DNA from: Manduca sexta
Taxonomy: Eukaryota > Arthropoda > Insecta > Lepidoptera > Sphingidae
NCBI RefSeq assembly: GCF_014839805.1
Contig: NC_051140.1
Coordinates: 7,399,826-7,463,825 of the forward strand
Length of the DNA stretch: 64,000 nt
Direction of reading: 5' to 3'
Shown here: piece by piece, positions 32,066-43,791 of the stretch
Layout: each line of letters opens with the position of its first letter
Position numbering within the stretch: position 1 is the stretch's first letter
Notes under the pieces: model-generated
The model's input: the letters and a program-made list of their open reading frames with translations, nothing else
Databases searched by the model: none
Told to the model about the DNA's origin: nothing
Program-made: the position numbers and the translations under genes

Positions 32066-34124
32066 ACTACGGTATTTAATAACACAAAAAGCGGATTTAC
32101 TATTAAAAAAATAATTGCGGTTAGTGCAACAACTGTGTCTATGGATCGAATGGCGAAGTTAAGTTTGTCAACTTATATACTGGGATACATTACTAATAAG
32201 TTTGTATGAAACCTTCAGTGCGCGAGTCCAAGTCACATTCGGTGTTTATTTATGTTTTAATCACTTTCAATATGCGACAAATTATAAAATACACTCTACA
32301 ATTACACACCCACAAACCTACAGGCTCACTACACAACTATGTTACAGCAATTTTATGATACGGAAGAATAAATACTGCTAAAGCGAATTTAGATTTCATT
32401 TTAGATAACAAATATCCGTCATATTATGTCCTTTTCGTTGCACGAACTAGTAGAATAAAAAAAATATTGTTTGCCATTTAGTATTCTTCGTAAATAAGCC
32501 GTTAGGAGATTTGAGTCTGATATATTCGTATGTATATAGACTGGTTTTGCGTAACAAACATTACGTGCTTGTATTATGCTTAATATAGGTATACGAAGTA
32601 ATACTACGAACTAAGTATCTTCCCCTGTTTAGGCTAGTTAATAAGAAAAAATACGAAATCGTATTTTGGTAATTAGTTCACCTTTTTATTACTTGATCAA
32701 TTTCAATATCACTGACAAATGCATCAGATTAATCTTAGTCTATATATATAAAAATGAATCTCTATTTCCCTTGGTCATCGCATCACGCGTGAACGGATGG
32801 AATAATTTCGCTAATTCTTTTTTGTTGTGTTTATTATTGCCAGGAGAAGTTTCTTATTAAAGAAAAAATAAGGAAGTTGAGCGGAACATTAGAAAAATTA
32901 AGGTAACTTAACGACAATATTAATTTTACATATCTGCAAGTTGTGTGAAACTGTCAGCGATTGACAGAATGCGCGCTACAAATATACTTCAACATAGATG
33001 AATCGGTTGTATAACATAGAGCATTACAATAATAAACATTACGTTTTTGATTTATATTTTGTTCTACTAATTAAGCTAATTTGAAATCAATATTCATAGT
33101 TAAGACAGGACAACGTCTGTCGGGTTAGCTAGTTATATTATAATGCGAAATCTAGGAAATGATTGTTGCTTAAAAGTAAATGCAGAATGTGCCGAACAGA
33201 TATGTATGAAATACGTCATATAAAGGACCATATCTTAATATAACAATTTTTTATCCCAGTGCCAATACATTGCGATTTTTATTCCAAAAATTACTTTAAA
33301 CGCAAAAGGATGCGAGTAATACTTAGTTAAACAAATATCTGTAACAAATCTTATGCGGGACCTTAGAATGATTCAGAAAGATTTTGCAAAATCGGCCTCG
33401 GAATTGAGGACAAAGTTGTTTTTTACGGTACAAGAGTAGTTACATATACCGTGTGTCACGTAGACCTTATGTATAACTCGCAAAGAGATTTGCACGTGAG
33501 ATTTGGCAGGAGAGGCGAAAAAAGCCGCGGTCACGGTTAATTGCATTTTGAGATTACTCATCAGGAACGAATGATAAATTTAGAAGCCGTATCATAAACT
33601 AAACGTTATGACTTAATTTATAGTTTGAATGTTTTTTTAATAAAATACAATTAAACGCACCCTGGTAATAGATTTGGATAATGTATGACTCACAGATAAT
33701 CTAAATACTAGATTAACATAAAGGTATTACATCTCGGAAAAGTACATCGGATCTTTTTTATTGGGTTGTATTTTATTTATCTTTATTATATTCAACCAAT
33801 ATTTATCTCAAACTGGAAACTCAGTTCAATGCTCTCTGAAATCATTTGCACTAAAAATTCGCTATGAAACATGACACAGGAATTGGAGGCGGACAGACGA
33901 TGTTGCAAGCCAATCCGGTGCGTGTTGCAACTAGTCTTACCTTTCTAGAACTATGCTCATTAAACGGCTGACTATTGGGAGTGAGTGACCCAGTGTATTT
34001 ACACCATTTTTAAAACGTATCTAGAAATTCAATATACGACTTTTTTTTTATAACATTAAAATAAAATTAAAACCTAGACACTGTTGCCCTACTTGGGTAA
34101 TCATCGCAGAACTTAATACTTAAA

Positions 34125-34334
34125 ATGCAGTTATACAAGCTTTCTTCGGACACATTTCTAGGAGAGGTGACCAGTCTGTGGAACTTGTTGTCGTCTAGGG
34201 AGAGGTTGAAGGCACTCGACCGCGAGGAAGGACTCCTATGCGCTGGACCGATCAAGTATAATTTGCCGTGGACCGTCCCGTATATGAGTGCACCAGAATA
34301 TCCTCTAACAGAGAGATATGGCGAAAGACCATGA
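34125..34334 (+). CDS. Unidentified ORF, 69 codons, GC-richer than surroundings
   Basis: Reads MQLYKLSSDTFLGEVTSLWN, then LLSSRERLKALDREEG, LLCAGPIKYNLPWTV, ending ERYGERP-stop. Composition and moderate G/C third positions look protein-like, but the opposite strand is also open for 118 codons (34067-34423), so one is a shadow of the other. No recognised family. It could be a LINE ORF remnant or an isolated exon. Confidence 0.25.
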   Translation: MQLYKLSSDTFLGEVTSLWNLLSSRERLKALDREEGLLCAGPIKYNLPWTVPYMSAPEYPLTERYGERP

Positions 34335-34423
34335 GGCGCATTGCATCTGCTTCGGAAAACACTACATAACGACCACGACCACTCTGTCAAGAGTGTTACG
34401 ACTAAAAAGAAGAAAGAATACAA

Positions 34424-35253
34424 GTGATCTTAAATGTTGTTAGCACTAAAAGGAGGTGGATATTCAAATAATATTTCCCGAAGTAAAAAGGAAAATTCAG
34501 ACAGTAGAATATTCCGCATAGTCTCGTCTGCCACCAGTCGGTCAAGGTGACGACAGCACGCGACCATAATTTGCGCTTGTTACGTCACGCTCTGATAACA
34601 AATGTAAGAGGAATTTAAAAGTAAATTCCTGTCAAACTTTGTACTTGTGAAGGTTAAGTTTACAAATGGTGGGAAACGTCAACAGTTTTACTAACGGAAA
34701 ATAATGCGCCAATAATTACAGTTATTATTAATTATATACTTTTATAGTTTATGAACGACAGCGAAATCAGTCTTTACTGAGACACTAGTGTGTACATATT
34801 GGTATATGCAAAAACTGCATAATTAATCATACAGAATAAAATATTTCTTAATCCATTGACTTACTTCTCGGAAACAATAATATTGAACACCAACATTAAT
34901 AGGTTAAAACAATATATTATAATTATAACCACATAGTATATGCAAGGAAGACTCGACTTTAATTCTCCATCATTCATCATTTACTTCTTGATATTTTTAT
35001 CTGGCAAGGAAATAGGTATACTATAAAAAAACACAAAAAACTAACATTTAGCTCTTAGTCTAATTGTAGTTTTTATCCTATGTCATTATGTTTACTCTTG
35101 GCTTTTACATAAATTATGCAAATCATTGATGAATTATGAATACATTGATTCAAATTTATCACGAGTCACATTGCACGTGATTTGAATAGTTTTATTCCTG
35201 TTTTGTTTTTGAATGAGTTTATTTCATCGTATTAATAGATCACCTGGTTTTAT
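34424..35253. other. AT-rich spacer
   Basis: Nothing recognised. A small CpG-containing patch lies at 34540-34600. Confidence 0.45.
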
Positions 35254-35256
35254 TTG

Positions 35257-35442
35257 GCTTCCAGTCGGGTAAAAATAAGGCGTAAAAATAGGAATGCAGA
35301 CCGTGGTATAAGGCAGGAAGAACGCCACGCCGAAGAAGCTTACGAACCATACATAAAATCATCCCAATGTCCACTGGACAGTCTATGGAAAATCTTTACA
35401 TCGGCTTACGATCCAAGACAAGTCTACGATCTTCGAATCTAG
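35257..35442 (+). pseudogene. Possible LINE ORF C-terminal remnant upstream of a family C 3' end
   Basis: An open frame without ATG reads RKNRNADRGIRQEERHAEEA, YEPYIKSSQCPLDSLWKIFT and ends QVYDLRI-stop 70 bp before a family C unit in the same orientation. The position suggests the end of the protein encoded by the family C LINE. I cannot assign a domain. Confidence 0.25.
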
Positions 35443-35512
35443 TACGAGTTTGAGATCTCGTGATGGAAACGGAAGTACCGTGCCGACTTTAAGCACACGG
35501 TGCCTACAATTT

Positions 35513-35927
35513 GCTGGCGGTAGGATATATTTTATATCCGCTCGGATAGCGACTATTGTAGACAATGTGTTAAAACCCGCCATAGTGGCCCACGTAAGTG
35601 TGTCGCGTTCCGGGATCAGCCTATGTATACCCGGCTCCAACAGGCCGGTATAATTATGGTCGACTGCCCAGAGGTACTAGGTTACTAAGTATATTTTTCA
35701 TTTATTTTATTTTCAATATAAATTGTCTTTGTTTATATAAGCTAATTTAATTAAGTGATAATTAAATATTCTCATGCACCTTGACTTGTCATAAGTGCAA
35801 CTATGTTCGCCTACGTGATGAATAAAGCATTTTTATCTTTTTTTCATCTTTTAGGTAATAGTCTCTCGTCAGTCGCTTATCATCAAGTGCAGTGGGGTGA
35901 CTTTCTCGTGCCTATTTAAAAAAAAAC
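35513..35927 (+). repeat. LINE 3'-end, family C, split by another retroposon end
   Basis: gctggcggtaggatatattt, atccgctcggatagcgacta, gcgttccgggatcagcctat, gccggtataattatggtcga, then after an insert ctctcgtcagtcgcttatca, agtgcagtggggtgac and poly-A. This copy and that at 59925-60090 show the poly-A polarity of the family. The insert occupies about 35683-35852, between imperfect repeats aggttac / aggtaat. Confidence 0.7.
35683..35852 (+). repeat. Inserted retroposon 3' end
   Basis: Contains gacttgtcataagtgcaact, tcgcctacgtgatgaataaa and a T-rich tail. The phrase aagtgcaactatgttc-cctacgtgaataaa is, from memory, a common lepidopteran LINE 3' terminus. Interrupts the family C copy around it. Confidence 0.5.
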
Positions 35928-36424
35928 AATATAGCAAATTGACATAATAGGTAATTATGTCGTATTAAAATACTAATTGTGCAGTAGTGCATAAACTGTT
36001 TTCAACCGAGAAAAACCCAATTATAATTATTGATACACTTTATAGTCAAGAAATAATTGAAAGCTAGTCATAATACTTAATTATGTTTTTTCCCGATTAA
36101 ATTGCATTTACTTAGAAACTGTAACTTAATCTGGTAGTTCATCAGAAAATAAAATAAACACATTGCGTTGAACAAAGACTCCATTATCCAATGTACTGTT
36201 AATCGGGAACTTCAAAAACTCAAAGTTCGTGTATTGTGTTTTTTATGGAGGATAGCAACGTGAGAATAGTATATTTCCGCGATCAACATTACCATTATGG
36301 AGATACGCTGGCTACTCAAATAAATCCCCTATATGTTTTACAATATAGTTTCTTGTTCGTTCTTCGCTGTCAGAAACTGATTTCCGAACTGAAATTTAGT
36401 ATGGAGAAAATCTAAAATCGTGGT

Positions 36425-36590
36425 AAGGACGCAAAACTTTCCAAGCCAGAAAAATATACAATGGGAATAGGACGAACGGGTCTCAAACAATCTCCATATT
36501 AAATTTAATTGAAATCCTTTCGGTTGTTTTTTGAGTTTATTGCGTTCAGACAGACGCCGCGGGGGACTTCGTTTTATAATATTTAAGGAT
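36425..36590 (-). repeat. Helitron-like fragment, family F variant 2
   Basis: Minus strand: ccttaaatattataaaacga, cgtctgtctgaacgcaataa, atttcaattaaatttaatat, ggagattgtttgagacccgt. Same order as 1-133 and 10480-10699. Confidence 0.55.
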
Positions 36591-36764
36591 AAACTTAATT
36601 ATTTAAAAGTTTATGCTTATGTTGGAAGTAAACGCAGAATTTTGTAAACGGTATAATATAGATTTATTATCCCGAAAAAGTGGTAAATGGGTTCTTCAAG
36701 CGCGCGAAACTGCAAGCACAACCAAGTTATAATATATTCTGACCAGCATCAGCCCCGTCCTTTT

Positions 36765-36895
36765 TTTCCGCATAGCCATTCGAGATTGATACATCTCCGA
36801 CTGCAATTTTTTTATTGCCTTGGAAGGCAAACGACCTAACTCGACCTGATAGTAATTGGTTATCGTTGCCAATGGTCGTCGATTCCACCGGTACA
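36765..36895 (-). repeat. LINE 3'-end fragment, family J
   Basis: Plus strand reads tttattgccttggaaggcaa, cgacctgatagtaattggtt, the complement of a tail of the accactcaccatcaggtcg type. A related piece is at 63612-63710. Confidence 0.45.
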
Positions 36896-37042
36896 GCCTA
36901 GCCGCAATGAAAATCTTTTTATAAACCTTTTGGTATCGACAAAAAAGTTCTAATATAACATTATTAAATGCTTTATATGTAACGGTGCCGGTAACTGTGT
37001 TTTTGATTTATGTTTTGTTAATTAATGCAATACAAAGTTTAA

Positions 37043-37312
37043 TCTTTCTTACTAACATTATAAACGCGTAAGTGTGTGAAAATTTTTGGATGTTTTTTAG
37101 AAGTAAACGGAGTAACAACTGAACGGATTTAACAGAAATTTGGCACACGGGTAGACTATGTCCTGGTTTAACGCATAAGTAACTTTTTATTCCGATAATT
37201 TGCACTAATGGAAAATAATGGAACATATTTTTTAATTTTAATATATGGCGCAGGTGTTATACAGTGTTTTAGGGATACTTTAAATGCGGACAAAGCCGCG
37301 AATAACACCTAG
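37043..37312 (+). mobile_element. Helitron, family F, near full length
   Basis: Starts TCTTTCTTACTAACATTATA, then agtaaacggagtaacaactg, acacgggtagactatgtcct, ttattccgataatttgcact, atatggcgcaggtgttatac, and ends with hairpin gcggacaaagccgc, gaataacac and CTAG|T at 37309-37313. About 270 bp, non-coding. Confidence 0.75.
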
Positions 37313-38159
37313 TACTGGTAATAAACTAAAATTATTTTGTGACAATGTTTCAATTATAAAAAATATATTTCTTTAAAGCGGTCAACTAAATTTGTTCATT
37401 TTGTGTGGTATAACGTAAACTACAATAGACGTGCACTATTTTTAGACTGTAACGCATATTAATAAATAACTATTTATAAGTAATTGAATAAATATTTTAT
37501 AATTTTTTGTATACCTGTATTCGTACATACCACATGTCGAATTGTATAACCTGTATTTTAAAGACTTCAATCTGGATAGTAAGTACTATACTATAATTTT
37601 TTATTTAAGTATAGCTTTTATGAGAGCTCAAAGATATAATTTTATTAATTGACGTTCAATTTTCGAACTACATTGGGTATACCGTATAGTTATCATTATA
37701 TTTTACATCGTATTGACTTGCATCACCTCATCATCAGGTGAGCAACCTTGGCCCGAAGATACGCATTTCATGCATCAATTGATGCGTAAAAATATTTGCC
37801 GAAAAACGCAATGAGTACAACATTGACCGCGCCTTTTTTACTGTAACTGTAAGGTCGTGAATTGCCAAAGCGAAGATGACACGTTGCGAAACTTGCCTAG
37901 CAATCTATCTTCGGAGTGACAGCATGATTCACGCGTACACCTTGTACAGTTCTCTGTTCAAAGTATATCGTGTGACATGTGCAAACATTGTATTATGAGG
38001 ACGCTTTATTGGTCTTATTGTAACACGTTTGGTCTATGAACCATGTCGAGGTTTTGAACTTGATTACCATAATAATGAATATTTGTGTTATTTTTTGGAA
38101 TCTTAAAATAACATTAGTTGCTGTGGATTAAAATTGATTACTGATAAAGACTAGACATG
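37313..38159. other. AT-rich spacer
   Basis: A tcatcatcaggtgagcaacc phrase at about 37723-37742 resembles a LINE tail. Nothing else recognised. Confidence 0.4.
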
Positions 38160-38880
38160 ATAGCCTAGTTAGAAACGGAACGAATGTCTGAAGATTCAAA
38201 GCCTAAGAGTTCTTAGGGCTCATACACACAAACACGATACGACGTCGTCATACGACTTGACGTCGTTTCACGACGCGACATCGTATCGTGGAAATCTTCG
38301 ACGAGCAACGTAACAATTCACGACACGTCATTGCAACGCGCCACGATGCACGGTGCGACGACGGTTTTTAAAGCGTTATATTTCTTTATAAAATTACTGC
38401 CGTTATTCATAATTGAAAGAAATTGATGTATCCAATATCTTCTGTGTACCTGTTTCTTTTATAGGCGTCTTCTTAATACCAGGAGGAGAATACGTCTTAC
38501 GGTCCATTTTACGAGATTAACTGCAGCACCGTATTGACGTCGCCAAGCCGTGCATCGTGGCTCGTCGTAGATTTACACGATACGACGTCGCATCGTGAAA
38601 TGACGTCGCGTCGTATCGTATTTATGTGTAAGTGCCCCGAGCCCTAAGGCACACACTTCTAAATTTTCGAAGTTAAGTGTGTATCGTTTACTTTAACAGT
38701 AAAAAAAAAACAGCAGGAACCTAAATATCTAAGAATTCTCTATAAAAATTTCGAGGGTATTTGACGGCTGTCGACCCCTATTAGGCCAGTTATAATAAGA
38801 TGTTGTTAGAGCCCTATACCCTCTCTCTCAGTAGTAGAGGAGGCCTGTGCTCAGCAGTGGGTGGTATATAGGGTCATTTG
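38160..38880 (+). repeat. SINE A copy split by a foldback element
   Basis: gatagcctagttagaaacgg, gaagattcaaagcctaag (B box), then after the insert ggcacacacttctaaatttt, ctaagaattctctataaaaa, gtagtagaggaggcctgtgc and ctcagcagtgg. The two halves join cleanly at the point where consensus reads ccaagggcacacac. Confidence 0.75.
38213..38647. mobile_element. CpG-dense foldback element (435 bp)
   Basis: Outer inverted repeat ttagggctc / gagccctaa, followed by arms of about 100 bp rich in gatacgacgtcg, tcacgacgcgac and atcgtatcgtg motifs that pair across a short AT-rich centre (38360-38440). No ORF. Its target duplication is unclear (cctaag/ccctaag). Confidence 0.75.
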
Positions 38881-40961
38881 GTCGTTTTAATAAATAAAAT
38901 CACGTCCACTCTGCTATCGTCCATGAATAACGAATATTTCACAAAAAATCCTAGTTTCATTTATTGATCATTTGGGAGTTTAGAGCAAATATTGAGTATG
39001 CATGAGTGTATTTTTGACTGAAAGTGTGATTATGCCTTTGCGACAACTTCTCTTAGAGTAGTAGTAGTGGCAGTATGGCGTGTAATATTAAGATTACTTT
39101 TTATTGATAATTATGTTGTTCCAAACTTACATTTTTTAATTTCACATCTAAGGTTCGAGTAACTTAATGCAAAGTGTTATTTTAAAAAAGATAAGTATAT
39201 TATGGTTTCAATAAGTAACGTAATGTCAAAATTATCCGGTGTAATACAGAGCTCGGTATTATTGTTATTATTATATATTTTATAGTCTGTTAAGTTATGG
39301 AGCTTAGTAATTAGTTGTCTATGTCTTTCCCTTAGCATGATAGACAAACAAAGATATAAACAGTGCCTCATCTGAATCAACGTAGGCACGTTTCGTTGGT
39401 TTTTATTTTACGTCCGTATCCGTAAATAGCTATGATATAATGTTACGCGAACAAGTGCTTTAAGTATTGTTTTTAGGGCTCTTTACCCGATGGCAACGAA
39501 GCCTGGTTATATATTAACTTCAAAGAAATCTTAAAAAAAATTCAAAGAAAAAAATAGGAGGTAGGCAAAAGTGGCGGTGCCTTCGGAATACCTCACTCAC
39601 TAATGATTTGCAAGCATTTTACATGGACTATTGTCAGTGGCATCCGGCAGTGCTCTCTACCCCGGTAGAGTCGGTCTGTTTAAATACAATGTAGTTTTTT
39701 TTTCATATTCGTGCAAAGTGACCCCACAGCAACTGGTGGTGTGTGGGGTGGGGTCCCAAAGAATATCATCTCAAAAGCGATGATTATCGACAGTCGATAT
39801 AATTATGCCGGCCTTGTAGAAACGGATATTCACTTGCCGCTCCCGGAACGCGACACACTTACGTAGGCCACTATGGTGGGTTTTAACACCTTGTATACGG
39901 TAGTTGCTATCTGGCGGATATTATATATCTTAACGCCAGCAACTAAATTTTAAGCAGCAGTTATATTATTTAAACAATTATCGCTGTATGTTCGATCTTT
40001 TGAAGAGTAATAAGTCACTGGCTGATATAAAAAAAATGGATACGGAACATCCCGTATTCAAGTCTAACTACCACTTGGCCGCTTCGTCATTAGCAAAGGA
40101 GTGGTAAGATATAAAAAAAAAAACTTTAATGAACTGTGTATATTATAACTTCTTTTTGTTTCAGCGTGCTATTATTAGTCGAATCGTACGTATAATTTAG
40201 TTATATGTATAACATACCAATTTTAATTTATGCGTCCATCAAATGCCGAGTAAATTATTTTTTAAATTGCAATTTACATCTGGCAATGTATAGGTGACCA
40301 TGTACAGGAGCTTATAGGCAATTGACATTAAGAACGACCAGAAATAAATCGTACTTTTAAACGTGAATGCGAATTAGTACCGTTTTAACCCTATTTACCC
40401 GTGATAAGGTATTGACGTCACGAAGATGGATTGCCGTAAAAAGTAAATTAAATTTATTACTCGCTCTCGTCATCTCAAAACATTATGTTGTCTCATAAGG
40501 CCATCTACAATGGACCATGATGTCCTTCAAATCCAAGCGAAATTGTTGGTGGTAGAATAAAACAATGCGTATCTACCGAGATGCACTCTCAGATACACGA
40601 GAGACCTTTCAAGTTATTTACACATTTTTTAACAATCTACCGTGTAATTAATACTTGGCAGTATTGTCCATATAATTATTTTATTACGTCATAAATTTCG
40701 TTCAAAATAATTTGTGTGCAATCTGAGTTTTTACATAAAATACTAGTACTTAGGTAATTTGGCTGTCTGCGTACCGACTCGGTCAAAGATTTTAATATTG
40801 CGCGTAATAACTTCAGTAAAGTCAAATCGTTCTGTAGACTAAATTGACCTTCAGGGCTCTGCATGTTTACTATAGACGAAGTTAAGTTATGGTCTATATG
40901 ATGAATACATTTTGACTAGTAAGTAATTTGGGAATCATTTTCCAGTTAATAAAATGTGACT
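38881..40961. other. Spacers without recognised genes, 38.9-41.0 kb
   Basis: 38881-39714 and 39946-40961. A small GC-richer patch at 39560-39680 and an old family-B-like fragment near 40495-40620 (ggaccatgatgtccttcaaa) are the only structure seen. Confidence 0.4.
39715..39945 (-). repeat. LINE 3'-end, family C
   Basis: Minus strand: gttgctggcgttaagatata, atccgccagatagcaactac, ccaccatagtggcctacgta, cgcgttccgggagcggcaag, aggccggcataattatatcg, ttgggaccccaccccacaca. Confidence 0.7.
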
Positions 40962-41225
40962 GACTACCTCGGTAGCGTAGTTGTATTACGGTATTGCTGA
41001 AGCCTGAGGTCTCGGGTTCGATCCTCGAGTTAGACAAAGTGATATTGGGTTATTTAACTCAGTATCAGCTAAGAGTCTTGAATTCGTGCTCGATATGGCG
41101 ATAGGCTCGCCCCTAATGCCATCATGGAACAAAATACACTGCGGAAAGCGGGAGCATCAGTTTTTTATTCTTTTCAGTTGCGCCTCTGCTTTCCCTTTTG
41201 GGAGATAAAAGGCATGAGTATGTGT
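40962..41225 (+). repeat. SINE D copy
   Basis: gactacctcggtagcgtagt head (A box), ggtctcgggttcgatcctcg (B box), agtatcagctaagagtcttg, gcgataggctcgcccctaat, gttgcgcctctgctttccct, and (TG)n tail. Confidence 0.8.
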
Positions 41226-41354
41226 GTGTTAATAAAATTCTTAACACTTCGACTGACAGATAATGCACGAACAATCAGCGGCCCTATTAAATGATTTATT
41301 TAATTTACACGAGTTGCTCACGTAACATTAAATTGAGGAACATTAATACATTCA

Positions 41355-41600
41355 CAATTACTCCTTTTATTCCCGAAGGCGTAGGCAGAGTCGCAACTTG
41401 TGCGCCTACTTTGTTCCGTGTGTTTTCTGTCCCATGAACTAATAAGGTGGCGAGCTTATCGCTGTATCAGGAAAAAACTCAAACTTCGAGCTGATAGTGA
41501 GAAGAAAATTCAATATAACATCATCCGACAAGGGATTCGAACCCACCTCAGCGTGGAAGTAATGCCGCGTACTCAGTACATCTACACTACCAAGACAGAG
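41355..41600 (-). repeat. SINE D copy
   Basis: Minus strand: ctgtcttggtagtgtagatg head, gtgggttcgaatcccttgtc (B box), tatcagctcgaagtttgagt, gcctacgccttcgggaataa tail. Confidence 0.75.
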
Positions 41601-41821
41601 AGCTAGTTAATAATGACTATACTCATGTGATCCCACCGATAACATGACCATAGTCAGTTATAATTATTTTCAATTATACATCTAAAACTCAAATGATTAC
41701 TTCAATTGAAATTTATATTATTTTTTAAATTTCACAACCAATTCGTAGGCGTGCTTTGGTGCTCAAAAATTATTAACTGAATCTCCTAAAAGTTGTTTTA
41801 AGTAATTATTTCATATGTTTA

Positions 41822-42107
41822 CGCGAATGTTAGACATGGAAATGAAACTATTTTTACGAATTTTATCGCGGTTTTCATATTAAGATTTTGTCCCGACGTT
41901 TCGACTTTATAGCTTTCGTGGTCACGGAGCGGACTGAGGTGTTCGTCATCCGAGAAATCAATGCTACAATATTGTTATACAATATTGTTACATTTTACAA
42001 TTATACAATTTTTTTTTGTTGATGGTAAGATAGATCTACACAGAATGAGGTCACAGTGTCTTCAGTGTTCTGACATCTAAAATCCGTAAATATAGTTTTA
42101 TTTCAAA
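41822..42107. mobile_element. Foldback element, family I
   Basis: Left arm gcgaatgttagacatggaaa, ctatttttacgaattttatc, cccgacgtttcgac, gcggactgaggtgttcgtca. Right end cacagaatgaggtcacagtg, aaaatccgtaaatatagttt, tatttcaaagc. The right arm is shorter than in the 62.9-kb copy. Confidence 0.65.
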
Positions 42108-42382
42108 GCAGTTTTTAAAGCCGAAAATTTTAAAAGTTCAGGGTCGTAATGTAATCTATTGAATATTATAGGAAGTCTTTGTCATGCACACTGTAGCAGT
42201 ACTCATTTCAAAATCAAACAAAAAAAGCACTATAAATTATATACATCATCTTTACATTTTCTTTCACAAACAGTAACCGCATCAACAGCAAAAAAACATA
42301 AATTTCTGAGAATTCTACCGAAATGTTAGACTTCTTATATATTGCAATGACTTACATTTAATGCATTAAACAACAAACTTAC

Positions 42383-42408
42383 CCTGGCGCAATATAACGC
42401 AAAAACAT
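42383..42408 (-). CDS. Candidate start-codon exon of the minus-strand small protein
   Basis: On the minus strand, ATG at 42406-42408 in context caggccATGT encodes MFLRYIAP and leaves GG at a near-perfect donor (CCAGG|GTAAGT, 42377-42382). An in-frame TGA seven codons upstream makes this the first ATG. Upstream transcript-like sequence to about 42475 is CpG-containing (cgacgtcgcgcggtg). The two leftover bases plus the first base of the exon at 24965-25142 make GGC (Gly), giving a continuous 67-residue product. The acceptor for this exon is not convincing, so it may itself be near a transcription start. Confidence 0.35.
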
Positions 42409-42599
42409 GGCCTGCAACACCGCGCGACGTCAGATTGCCGAAATGTCGGTGAATGTTTCGGAGACGTGCGTGATCTTTTGTACCGGTATATGGAATAAGC
42501 AGACACTGAATTATTGCTTAGTCATTTTGAATGTCAAAAAAGCAGTTTTTTTTAAATGTGCACGTCAAAGTAACGTTCCTGCTCATGTAAAAGGAGTAG

Positions 42600-42792
42600 G
42601 GTGTAATAGATATTGACTGTTGAGAGATTAGCCCTCGGCAGTCACAATAATGCCGACCTGTTTGAACCGGATATACATACATATGCTGATCCTGGAACGC
42701 GATACACTTATTTGGACCACTATGGTGGGTTTTAACATCTTGTACGGTGATCGCTATCCGGCTGGATATAAAATATATCTATCACCAGCAAA
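42600..42792 (-). repeat. LINE 3'-end, family C
   Basis: Minus strand: ttgctggtgatagatatatt, atccagccggatagcgatca, ccaccatagtggtccaaata, gcgttccaggatcagcatat, caggtcggcattattgtgac, tgccgagggctaatctctca. Confidence 0.7.
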
Positions 42793-43791
42793 ATCTGGTC
42801 AACATTTGATTTAAGAGTCTCTTTATATTTCTAAAATAGATTTCTAAGATAGTTATATTTAGTTTGAACCAGTTAAATTATAATTTCGCTTCCTTATTGT
42901 TAGATGATTTTTGGAATCGGAAATGTAGTTTCGAAGATTATAACGTGCAACCAAGAAGCAAACTCTTGATCTTTATATTTATGGTTAGTAATCTGCATAC
43001 ATTTGAGAGTAACAACCAACGTTCTATTCACGGCCATGAAGATACGACTGCATTATAGCGATAACTTTTAAGCCATATAACGTTTTAGTTCCTATCAAAA
43101 CTCAACCATAAGTTATTTTTCAGTTTTATTTATAAATAACTTGTCGGGCGCTAGAGCGTGCACTAATCCGCCACCGATAATTTTAAAATAATTACTGTTC
43201 TTTGACTTATGAGTTGTGGGGAGTAGGTAGGATCAAAGATTATTTAGTAAAACTATGGCCATTGGTTAAAGTGATGTAAGATTGATTCGCATTATAAGAG
43301 TGTGTCCAGATGCCCACCTTAATGCATCTTAGTCGCACATAATTCGCGCCTAATTGCCCATACTGCAACTCTACGTGCGCACTACTGCTATTTGTGTGCT
43401 GTTCGCATTGCGATGTGTTTATATGCAGTTATTGTATCGCAAGCAAACAACGCGTGCGTTGCGCTTGCGCATATCTGGACACACCTTTATGTACTAGCAA
43501 TGATTGTAGTTTTTATTGCGTCATCCGGATCTCACAATATTATTTTATTGAAGATGACGAAGCTACTCATAAAAGTTCTTTGTTTGATATTGCTGGAAAA
43601 AAACTTCATGTAGTGCCTATAACGTGATGTTGATAAAATTAACACATAATAATTAATGTTATTTTATAACGATTTTTATAAATCTTTTTAAAATATGTTG
43701 TATATTATAATATTATTAAGAGAACACAAATATATTTTACTATCTTTGCACTGTCCATGGAAAATACAAAATACATTACATAATCAAATCA
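42793..43791. other. Spacers without recognised genes, 42.8-43.8 kb
   Basis: 42793-43295 and 43490-43791 flank the MITE. Two overlapping ORFs at 43392-43627 run out of the MITE and are not credible genes. Confidence 0.45.
43296..43489. mobile_element. MITE (about 194 bp)
   Basis: Inverted termini: left aagagtgtgtccagat, and reverse complement of the right end ataaaggtgtgtccagat. The interior is CpG- and TGCGCA-rich (tgcgcactactgc, gcgttgcgcttgcgc). No ORF confined to the element. Superfamily not determined. Confidence 0.65.

Larger units (their letters stand above)
30882..34099. other. Spacers without recognised genes, 30.9-34.1 kb
   Basis: Apart from the Helitron, the G-run and the family L piece listed separately, this is AT-rich. 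A 62-codon minus ORF at 33373-33561 has a hydrophobic start but no supporting signals. Confidence 0.4.
35928..37042. other. Spacers without recognised genes, 35.9-37.0 kb
   Basis: 35928-36424 and 36896-37042 have no gene-like frames. Confidence 0.4.

Noticed and set aside
33373..33561. Secreted peptide gene (MQLTVTAAFFASPAKS start)
   Set aside because: Single short ORF with no splice, promoter or homology support.
43392..43627. Two overlapping plus-strand ORFs (73 and 77 codons)
   Set aside because: They start inside the MITE at 43296-43489, overlap each other in different frames and show no motif.
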